A DNA stretch of 64,000 nucleotides from Pelobates cultripes (Eukaryota; Chordata; Amphibia; Anura; Pelobatidae). The position numbers and the translations under genes are program-made. Below, in pieces: positions 36,562-46,500 of the stretch. The notes under the pieces were generated by a model. The model was given only the letters and a program-made list of their open reading frames with translations, was not told where the DNA came from and did not search any database. Within the stretch, counting starts at the first letter, position 1, and the number at the start of each line of letters is the position of its first letter. The stretch covers positions 243,515,913-243,579,912 of the forward strand of contig OW240917.1 in NCBI GenBank assembly GCA_933207985.1, in the 5' to 3' direction.

Positions 36562-37873
36562 TTAAAGGAAAACTATAGGGTCAGGAACACAAACATGTAT
36601 TCCTTACCCTATAGCAGAGGTAGGCAACCTACGGCACTAGTGCCATGCACGGCACTCAAGGCTGTTAGAGCCAAACGGGCTCTGGCCTATCAGGAGTCCC
36701 AGTAAAACTTCAGATATCTGCTAATACGAAGAGGTGGTGAAGGACAATCCTCAATTTACGCATTGCAGCATAGAGGAAGTGATCTCAGAGCAGTTCATTC
36801 CAGCACTTGTGAATGGGAATCCACACAGTAGTAGAGCAGCTCGCAGTTGCAGCTCCAGTCCTTGACCTGTACTTGGCTGGCCTGGTCCCCACTGGAACCC
36901 AGGGAAGTCACCCACACTGCTAGATATACACAGAAATGCAGAAAGACCCTCCCCTCATACAAATAATACGGACAGCCCACACACAAACATACACACAATC
37001 CGCACAAACTGAACACCACTGACAATCCACATACACGCACACAACCCCACATGCAGCCTCTCACATGCAATACCCCAAACAGCCCCCACACACTACCAAA
37101 CACACAATGTGACATATCCATCCATCCACACACACAATTCCACAAGCAGCCCCTATACACATCCCCCTTTCATATGTATCATACACGATACCACAAAATA
37201 CTAATGAATATATACAATATAATAGCTCATATACGCACAAATACAACGATACAAAGCAATTACAGTAAAAATAATCAGAATATGGCAGCATACACACCTC
37301 AATTTAAAAAAATAGGACATCACAATCCTATATCGGCACAGTGCTGCTAAAAGTTTGCCTACCCCTGCCCTATAGTGTTAAATCCACAATCTAACTCCCT
37401 AACCCCCCTCTTGCCTCCCTAAATATAGTAAAATCTTACTTTTATGCAAGTCTGCAGCTGCTGTCTCTGCCATCATCAAAAGTGGTGGTCTGAGCCAATC
37501 ACAATGCTTCTGTCACTGTCAAGGAGGCAGATTGGGGCAGAGCCAGCACAAGTTAAACACAGCCCTGGCCAATAAGCATCTCCTCTTAGAGAGGAATTGA
37601 ATCAATGCATCTCTATGAGGAAAGTTTAGTGTCTGCATGCAGAGGGAGGAGATACTGAAGAGTAGTGCTGCACACTAGGCAGGACTGCCCAGGAAGCACC
37701 TCTAGCAGCCATCTGAGGAGTGGCAGGTGGAGTCATCACTAGGCTGTAAAGTAAACACTGCATTTTCTCTGAAAAGACAGTGTTTACTGCAAAAAGCCTA
37801 AAGGGAATGATTCTACTCACTAGAACAAATTCAATAAACTGCAATTGTTCTGGTGACCATAGTGTCTCTTTAA
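36562..37873. mobile_element. Family B MITE interrupted by a hAT element
   Basis: Left part 36562-36614 (TTAAAGGAAAACTATAGGGT...) and right part 37376-37873 (...GTTCTGGTGACCATAGTG to TTAA) form one element, split by the insertion at 36615-37367. Confidence 0.8.
36615..37367. mobile_element. Non-autonomous hAT-like element nested in a MITE
   Basis: Ends CAGAGGTAGGCAACC and GTTTGCCTACCCCTG, with perfect 8-bp target duplication CCCTATAG (36607-36614 and 37368-37375). The AC-rich interior has no transposase. Confidence 0.9.
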
Positions 37874-39136
37874 CCCCTATAGCAGGGCTCGACAAATCCC
37901 AGGCGCCAGGTCGCCCCGGAAATTTGTCTTGGCACCTGGGATTTGTGAGCCTGTTCAGCCCCCGAGGTGACCGGCTGCCTGAGAGCAGAGGCAGGCAGTT
38001 GGATCACGGAGGGCTGAGGCAGACTGCTGACGGATAGAGGCGGCCGGGTCATTGACAAGTAAGGGAGGGAGACCGGCTCATGGAGAGTTGTGAGAGGGAG
38101 TGGAGCGGCTGACATAGGGAGTGGAGCGGCCAGCTCATGTATTGCTGAGGGAGGGGGGCGGCCAGCCTATGGAGAGCGCAGCCGGGTAACGGAGTGCAGA
38201 GGGAGGCGGGTGGCTGGACGTCTTAATGCCGCGGTGAAGGAGCTGTAATCTCCCTACTCACCTCCCTCGTGCAGCTTGCAGTGATGCCAGGAGCTCACTA
38301 AACAGTGTGCGAGAGGGAGCTGAGTAGGGAGATGACAGCAGCCCCACTGGACCCCAGGGAAAACCTATCCACTCCAGCTCTCCAGAAGTAAGGAGGCTGG
38401 GTGGATTTAAATAAGTAACTGCTTGTGAGTAAGTGTGTCTGTATGTCAGTAAATGTTTGTGTGTGTCTGTATGTCAGTAAATGTTTGTATGTGTCTGTAT
38501 GTTTGTGAGTCTGTGTGTATGTGAGTGTGTGTCTATATGTCTGTGAGTGTTTTTACTCACCTTTTTTTCCCCACGCCGTGCTGACGACACTGCGGCTGGC
38601 CCCACCTCCATGGCTGAAATTATCAATCTTGACGATCTCAGCCAATGCATCCCCATAGGAAAGCATTGGAAGACTATTGCGCATGCACGGACAAATGCCA
38701 CTGCGCCAATTAAACTTCTCATAGAGGTGCATTGAATCAATGCAACTCTATAGGGAACATTAATGAAGGTGCTGCACATTGTGAAGCACTGACCCAGGAA
38801 GCACCTCTAGAGGCCAACTGAGTGACTGTCACTAGAGGTGTTACCAGGCAGTAATGTAAACACTGCCTTTTGTCTGAAAAGTCAGTGTTTACATTGAAAA
38901 GCATTCAGGGACAAGATATAGACTTCAGAACAACTGCCTTAAGCTGTAGTGGTTCTGGTGACTATAGTGTCCCTTTAAGAATTGTATTTTTGGCATTAAT
39001 TTCTCTGGCTCATTATTTTTCTAGCTGGCTCCTAGATTCCAAGAAAATTTGTCAAGCCCTGCCCTAAAGGACACATGACATGTGTGACATGTCATGATTC
39101 CCTTTTATTCCAGAAGTTTGGTCCTTAAGAGGTTAA
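37870..39136. mobile_element. Mini-MITE (CCCCTTAAGGAC type) split by a hAT element
   Basis: TTAACCCCTATAG (37870-37882) and CCCTAAAGGACACATGACAT...CTTAAGAGGTTAA (39062-39136) are the two halves. Its left TTAA is shared with the end of the preceding family B element. Confidence 0.65.
37883..39061. mobile_element. Non-autonomous hAT-like element, 1.18 kb
   Basis: Ends CAGGGCTCGACAAAT and ATTTGTCAAGCCCTG, with target duplication CCCTATAG/CCCTAAAG (7 of 8). The interior contains TTTTACTCACC-TTTTTTTCCCC and a family B-like tail (about 38590-38980) also present in the hAT at 299-1448. Confidence 0.85.
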
Positions 39137-39593
39137 GGTCTGAACTTTGTATATTTATTGATCACATTTTAGATGTGAAAAAAAAATAATGCACGTTATC
39201 TCTCAGACTAAAGTTTAATTAACTTGGACTAATGGAATTAATTTGCCAAAAATTGAAATAGTGCATGAATATACGTCATGCTACACAACTAATCCCTGCA
39301 ACTGACAGGTGGAGACTGAACACTAGAATTATGAAAGGTTAATCCCCATTCACTAATAATCTTCTTATGAGAAAATCTGTACTATTCCTGGCTAGAATCT
39401 TATCCTGATCTGAATGGTGCTAAATATTGTCCAAGTGCTAGACACAATAACAGGCGAACATTTTTTTTTGTCCTAGTGAACTTGATGGTTGCTTTACTGT
39501 GCCCCATACAGCACAACCAGGGCAGTAAATTTTTATCATGGTAAAGCACTGTGTTACCAAGAGCAGAAAATCACTAAAATCTCAACCTCTGTT

Positions 39594-40632
39594 TTAAAGG
39601 GACACTATAGGCACCCAGACCACTTCAGCTCATTACAGTGGTCGGGGTGCAGTGTCCCCATTGCTGGTAGTGTTGCAATGTAAAACATTACAGCTTTAGA
39701 GAAACTGTGATGTTTACATTGCCGCACTAGGACAGCCACTATAGGAATCTTACTGGACCTTAGGTCCCTTAACTTATTACACACTGTATGAGGACATTCA
39801 ACATCAGAGAAATCAGATTCAATTCTTTCCTATCAGGCGGGCCTAATGCACTCACTGATAGGAAATTGCATTGGAAAAGGTGAAGCACAACAATGCGCAT
39901 GTATGGCCCTCCTCCCAGGAAAGCATTGCTTCTATGCTTTCCAATGGGGATTTCACCGACACTGAATGCCCTCATGCACAGCGTGAGCACGTCCAGCGTG
40001 ATTTGGGAGAATCTAGAGAAATGCCTCCAGTGGCTTTCTTAGTCCCCCCACTTAGTCCTCCAAGGTAATTAAAGGACCACTATAGTGCCAGGAAAACATA
40101 CTCGTTTTCCTGGCACTATAGTGCCCTGAGGGTGCCCCCACCCTCAGGGACTCCCTCCCGCCGGGCTCTGGAAGAGGGAAAGGGGGAAAAACTTACCTTT
40201 TTCCAGCGCTGGGCGGGGAGCTCTCCTCCTCTTCTCCTCCCCGTCGGCTGAATGCGCACACGCGGCAAGAGCTGCGCGCGCATTCAGCCGGTCACATAGG
40301 AAAGCATTATCAATGCTTTCCTATGGATGCTGGCATGCTCTCACTGTGAAAATCACAGTGAGAAGCACGCAAGCGCCTCTAGCGGCTGTCAATGAGACAG
40401 CCACTAGAGGAAATAGGGGAAGGCTTAACCCAAAAATGGGTTAACCCTAGCTGGACCAGGCACCCAGACCACTTCATTAAGCTGAAGTGGTCTGGGTGCC
40501 TAGAGTGGTCCTTTAATGCAGTTTCTCAAAAACCGCAATGATTTACATTACAGGACTAAGTGGGATAGGGACATTGCGCCCAGACCACTTCAATGAGATA
40601 AAGGGGTTTGGATGACAATAGTGTCCCATTAA
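39594..40632. mobile_element. TTAA MITE interrupted by a family A copy
   Basis: Outer ends are TTAAAGGGACACTATAGGCA at 39594 and CAATAGTGTCCCATTAA at 40632. The centre is a complete family A element (40069-40516). Confidence 0.75.
40069..40516 (+). mobile_element. TTAA-flanked MITE, family A (nested)
   Basis: TTAAAGGACCACTATAGTG to TAGAGTGGTCCTTTAA with both terminal hairpins, inserted inside the 39594-40632 element in CCDC47 intron 1. Confidence 0.85.
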
Positions 40633-41109
40633 TAACCACAGGGATAAATGAGTTTGTTCTATCCCATTGTCATGACTGAATTTACAATGGTGATCAATGG
40701 AAACATTTATGTTCTTACCAAGTTTTGTATTTTTGATATGTGCCCAATTAAAAGACAAATATAGAAATATACATTGTTGCTGTTCAGCACCATGACATAT
40801 ATACATTGCTGTTGGTGCTGTGAGATATATAAATACATACTGGGCTTCTAATTTCCACTTGCCACTGAGTGAATAGTTAGCCCTGACGAGTTGAAATTCA
40901 CTCCTTGGTGGAATACTATAGCTTGCAGTGGTGAGTACATTTTAAGATCTGGCTAGTAGCACGATTGCAAAATTTAAGGTGTGTATATATATAAAACGAT
41001 ATGGAATATGCTGGCGCTATATAAATACCAGTAAAAGTAATAATATAGATCTATAAATGATCCACACTCGGTATTCTCCCTCTCATGGTAGATGTATTGC
41101 TAGTTCCTA

Positions 41110-41644
41110 GTGCCTACGGTAACCGGACTGGCCCGGTGTGCCTACTGTAAGCGGACCGGCCCGGTGTGCCTACTGTAAGCGGACTGGCCCGGTGTGCCTA
41201 CTGTAAGCGGACTGGCCCGGTGTGCCTACTGTAACAGGACTGGCCCGGTGTGCCTACTGAAAGCGGACTGGCCCGGTGTGCCAACTGAAAGCGGACTGGC
41301 CCGGTGTGCCTACTGTAACAGGACTGGCCCGGTGTGCCTACTGAAAGCGGACTGGCCCGGTGTGCCTACTGAAAGCGGACTGGCCGGGTGTGCCTACTGA
41401 AAGCGGACTGGCCGGGTGTGCCTACTGAAAGCGGACTGGCCCGGTGTGCCAACTGTAACAGGACTGGCCCAGTGTGCCTACTGTAACCGGACTGGCCCGG
41501 TGTGCCTACTGTAACCGGACTGGCCCGGTGTGCCTACTGTAACCGGACTGGCCCGGTGTGCCTACTGTAACCGGACTGGCCCGGTGTGCCTACTTTAACC
41601 GGACTGGCGCGGTGTGCCTACTGTAACCGGACTGGCCCGGTGTG
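41110..41644. repeat. 28-bp minisatellite, about 19 copies
   Basis: Unit GGACTGGCCCGGTGTGCCTA plus CTGTAACC, 28 bp, in CCDC47 intron 1. Variants at the unit end (TAACC, TAAGC, TAACA, AAAGC) occur in runs, suggesting local homogenisation. Confidence 0.95.
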
Positions 41645-41879
41645 TGTGTTATAACACTGAACCCTGGGGAACAGATAACCTTTTACCCTCATGAAACGTA
41701 TGGAAGATTTTTCTACAGCATCTGACGGTTCAACCTTTGACCTCCACTACACAAATAGCGTGTGTTTATATATATCTCCCAGCACTATACGGCAATAGAA
41801 TATCCTCACACTACTATCACCAGCAGTACTGAATATCATAGCACCATACAGCCTGATATACAGCACTAAGACAATAATA

Positions 41880-42064
41880 TCATTAATAATAATAATAATA
41901 ATAATATCAATAATAATAACATGAATAATGTGTATATATATATTAACCGGCAGGAATACAGAGACCCCTTACAGTGTGTTATCCCAGTATATTGTATCAT
42001 TATCACTCCCTCTCCGGTATATTATAATAATAACACCGTGTGTAATCCCAGACCCAGTATATTA

Positions 42065-42095
<31 letters not shown>
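41880..42095. repeat. AAT and TTA microsatellites
   Basis: (AAT)n near 41884-41922 and (TTA)n near 42062-42093, just downstream of CCDC47 exon 1. Confidence 0.85.
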
Positions 42096-42119
42096 AAGTT
42101 ACTATGTTTCTGGGTGTGT

Positions 42120-42260
42120 GTCCGCCCGGTGCTCTCACCTCTCCTGCTCCCCAGGCCGCACCGGAAGTGACGTGTCCTGACCCCCGAGCACACCCTGACT
42201 GCGAGCCCCGCCCACCTCGGGGGCACTTCCGGGAACAACCGGAAACTGCGAGGTAGGCTC
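42120..42260. promoter_or_regulatory. Bidirectional CCDC47/STRADA promoter
   Basis: GC-rich core with three ETS-type sites: ACCGGAAGTGA (42160-42170), CACTTCCGGG (42224-42233) and ACCGGAAAC (about 42239-42246). There is also a CCCCGCCC GC box (about 42206-42213). A minus-strand donor GGAGAG|GTGAGAG at 42139/42138 ends non-coding CCDC47 exon 1; a plus-strand donor GCGAG|GTAGG at 42252/42253 ends non-coding STRADA exon 1. The two first exons lie within about 115 bp of each other. There is no TATA box. Confidence 0.75.
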
Positions 42261-42383
42261 GCGCACAGACAGAGAGTGGGGGGGGGGCGGTGTGTATTAA
42301 CTGTGACACAACCAGAGCGCGACATACACAGACTGACCGTCATTAATATTATTACTATCATTATTATACAGAGAGAGAGATAG

Positions 42384-43200
42384 GGGGGGGAGATATAGGG
42401 GGTGCATTGAATGTGACAGATATGGGGAGATATAGGGGGTGTATTGAATGTGACAGATATGGGGGAGATATAGGGGGTGTATTGAATGTGACAGATATTG
42501 GGGAGATATAGGGGGTGTATTGAATGTGACAGATATGGGGGAGATATAGGGGGTGTATTGAATGTGACAGATATGGGGGAGATATAGGGGGTGTATTGAA
42601 TGTGACCGATATGGGGGAGATATAGGGGGTGTATTGAATGTGACAGATATGGGGGATTAAAAGGGATGATTGTGACAGATATGGGGAGATATAGGGGTGG
42701 CTTGAATGTGACAGATATGGGGGGAGAAAATAAGAATGTGACACAGATGGGGAGATATAGGGGGTGCATTGAATGTGACAGATATGGGGGGGATATAGGT
42801 GTATTGAATGTGACAGATATGGGGGAGATAGTGTATTGAATGTGGCCATGGGGGAGATATTAGGGGGTGTATTGAATGTGACAGATATGGGGGAGATATA
42901 GGGGGTGTATTGAATGTGACAGATATTGGGGAGATATAGGGGGTGTATTGAATGTGACAGATATGGGGGAGATATAGGGGGTGTATTGAATGTGACAGAT
43001 ATGGGGGAGATATAGGGGGTGTATTGAATGTGACAGATATGGGGGAGATATAGGGGGTGTATTGAATGTGACAGATATTGGGGAGATATAGGGGGTGTAT
43101 TGAATGTGACAGATATGGGGGAGATATAGGGGGTGTATTGAATGTGACAGATATGGGGGAGATATAGGGGGTGTATTGAATGTGACAGAGTGAGGTATAG
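42384..43200. repeat. 38-bp minisatellite, about 21 copies
   Basis: Unit GGGGGAGATATAGGGGGTGT plus ATTGAATGTGACAGATAT, 38 bp, in STRADA intron 1. A degenerate patch lies at 42650-42860, and decayed units run on to about 43315. Confidence 0.95.
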
Positions 43201-43560
43201 GGGGTGTATTATTGAATGTGACACATACATAGAGTTTATAGAGGGGGTGTATTGAATTTGACACAGACAGACATAGAGGTTATAGGGGCTGTGGTTTGAA
43301 TGTGACACACACACAGTCCGGCATGGGTTGGGGTCTGTATGATGGATCAGTTTAATATGCCAAGGGAGAGGGATATAACAATTTCAATAACTAGAATGTA
43401 GAAAGTTCAGAGAGAGCAATTGCAGGATGTTAAACCTAAAATGAACTCTCTACCATAATCTTTTGTTATAGTTGAAATTCAACAGTGTGTCAAGGATTGT
43501 CACTATGCAATTGTTTGAAAATTCCACTTTTTTCTTTTTGTTGAAATGTAGACTCTACAG

Positions 43561-43597
43561 AACAGTTCTACTTTAAGAGGACCCCATGTCTTTTCTT
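43561..43597 (+). CDS. STRADA: STRADA exon 2 with start codon
   Basis: An acceptor (CTCTACAG, ending 43560) and donor (GTAAGT at 43598) bracket 25 untranslated bases and ATG TCT TTT CTT (43586-43597; MSFL). It splices in phase 0 to the exon at 44735, giving MSFL-RWVSD. Human STRADA has an 8-residue longer form reading through the same GTAAGT (MSFLVSKPERIRRW, from memory). Here read-through would reach NLEHR rather than KPERIR, so only the short form seems coded. Confidence 0.75.
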
Positions 43598-46500
43598 GTA
43601 AGTAATTTGGAACACCGAGTAATATTTAGAATGAAATGAATATGTACCAAATGTTAAATTAGCACAACAGAAATCACTAAACGCCCAATTTGTTTTTAGG
43701 CCGATTGCCATGCTCAGTTCTCATGAATTCGATTGTTGAACGACCTCTGTGATTTAACAACTGACTAGTATCCAATTTGAGATGAATGGATCCCTGCTAT
43801 TTGCAAATAGTACTCATTGCTGCAGTGAGATTTATGTCATAATAGTTCAACCAAATTACAGCTAATTAGTAACTTAAAGGGACGTTCTAGGCACCAGATC
43901 CATTACAACTGTAGTTGTTTTGGGGTAGCAAGTTTGTCCCTGCAGACAGAGCAGAGTAAATGCAGCCTTTTCTGAGAAAATGCTATATTGACTTTGCTGC
44001 CTAACACCATTTCTAGTGGATGCCACTCAAACAGCCACTAGAGGGGCCTCTTGTGGTCCCACAAGCTCCAAGCAGTGTGGAGATGTTGAGTGCTCCCCAT
44101 AGAGATGCATTGAGATGTGATTTTTGCAGCAATGCGGGGAGGGGGGGGAGGCTAAATCTAGCTAGATATTATAACACTCTGGCGTTGGGAACACGTTTGT
44201 ATTCCTAACGTTAGATTTTTACTTAATGTACCTGCTGCAAGGGAAAAAGACGCAACTAATGTAAGATCCAGGTTTCGGGGTGTAGTGTTGAGACAGCTTT
44301 ATGTGCAGCTCCCCTTGTTAGTGGAATTGGAGCAGCTGAGTGAAGACAGTTTGGTTGCAATTTGGCTCTTTGTGTATAGCCTAATCACTCATCTTCTAGG
44401 GAGATTCAGCCAATTTCAACAGACAACTGAATGGAAATACAAGTGCAGATTAAATAACCAAACTTGCCATTTGTGAATTATCGAATGGTTTAAAACAGCT
44501 GCATTCTGACAACCAAATAGCATTCAGCTGCCGGTCAGTTGCCATTTGGTGTTAAGACCATGAACAGAGTTTTATTTATATTTATTTTCTTTAACCAAGA
44601 AGTACTAGTAACAGAGTTCTCTAGGCACATACTCGCCTATTTCAGTATTTTACTCAACAAGTAACCCTATTTGTCTGGAATGTCCCCAGATGCCAGACAG
44701 CTTTCTCTCTTATTCTGTTGTTTTTTTGTTGCAGCGCTGGGTGTCAGACAGGATCCTGGTTGATGGATTGAGAGAGTTAGAGTTCTTTGGAGGTAAGTAT
44801 TCTCCTTTAATTCTGTGTTTAGTTAAAGATGAATGCGGCTAAGTGCAAACTATGAATTCCTTTCACGGTAATCATTTTAATACATGTTTCTCTATTTTCA
44901 TTGAGTTGTTGAATCTTGAGAATTGCTTGAATTCATGTTCTTTTATTAATATCAGTAAATAATTTAAGTCCATTGTATTGCTGTGCAAAAAACAAACCTG
45001 TATTAAGACAGTTAAATTGATAATGCAATGTAAATGTGTGATATTAATCTTACACCAAGCTCAGCGGATCCTTATCTACCTTCCTCCAGACCCGCATTTG
45101 GGGGACTCTCGAAAGAAAGTAAGTGGGTCCCTCCATTTTGTTTACACCATCCATTTGTATGCGTTGCATGGAGGACTTAGTGTAACAGGAGGCACTTTGG
45201 TGTGGGCCAACCTTGAAGATTATCCCCTTTTAACTTGGGCTTTGGTAAAACATCATGTTAGTTGAGTTAAACCACTTAGGCTTTAGTCTTTAACATTAAT
45301 ATAAGTGTTTCTCAAACAGAGAACTGGCTGTGCTAAATGTTCCCTTTTAACTTTTCTTGTGAACTTTCTGAGCACGGATATAGGTCATTGTACTTTCCAT
45401 CAAGTTTTTTGTTTTTCACTTTATTTTGTTTTTCATCATAAAAATTATGTTTGGCTAACATTACATTCCCTGAATAAAAGAGTTTGTAGATTGTGAGGTC
45501 ATTATAAGGTGTCCACCTCCATACCGAAATACCGTGACCCCTCCTCGGTCATAAATAAACTTACTATGGTCTGGTTCAGGCTTTCTCAAACTCCGGCCCT
45601 CCAGATGTTGCTGAACTTCAACTCCCATGATTCTATGAATAAAATATGGGAATCATGGGAGTTGTATTTCAGCAACATCTGGAGGGTCGGAGTTTGGGGA
45701 AGCCTGGTCTGGTTAGATGAAAATGTGTTTGAAATATTGCTTTTAGACAAATTGTTATGCAAGGAAAATGTAAAGTGCCTGAGCTACTTTAAAGGGGGCA
45801 CTCTGAGCAGCATGTCCAAAAAGCAACACACCCGACAGTTCTGCATAAAGTGCTTTATGACCCTAAACAAGCTAAAGTTTTTTTCTTTTAACACTTTATG
45901 CAACGGGACCTATAACTAATGCACTTTTGAAAGAGCATAAAATGACACTTATACATTGGGTTTGCAAATGCATAGATTGGGAGGAAAAAAAACATTTAAA
46001 ATTAGGTCTTACTCTCACCTGTCAATCAATTCTTAGACTCCATGCTGAAGAATTGATTAAAAAGGAAATGCAGATGACAACTCTCACAGGTGGTCCTTCT
46101 ACCCTCCACACATAGCAACCACAGTGCATGTGCTGTGGTTGTTATAGTAACTTCCTAGTCATCGCCACTGGCTAGGGAGTATAGAGATTGACTGATGTCC
46201 CTCAATGCAGATGCTAGTGACGATGCATGTTGGTGTCAAAGTGGAGGTTTGTTCTGCTTAGGGAATTACACCAAGCAGGACAAATCAACAAAGACTGTGG
46301 GAAGAATGAGGACGGGCTTTACCAAAAGGGCAACACCCACAAAGCTGAAGACCTGACGGCCCTGGATTGAAGGTAAGGTGAGTCTATCTCATTGAATACT
46401 TTATGTATGTCTGTGATACATGATGTATTCAATGTATTCGATTTAAAAAAAAAGCAAATATATTTCACATGTATTTGTCAGTGCCAGACAGCTCACTAAA

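Noticed and set aside
41110..43200. Direct-repeat arrays that superficially resemble CRISPR
   Set aside because: Units are contiguous with no unique spacers, in a vertebrate intron; they are minisatellites.
42062..43314. Long open frames on the minus strand reading ICHIQYTPYISP repeats, like a secreted repeat protein
   Set aside because: They are the translation of the 38-bp minisatellite; the unit cycles through all frames, there is no consistent start, and the frame is broken at degenerate units.
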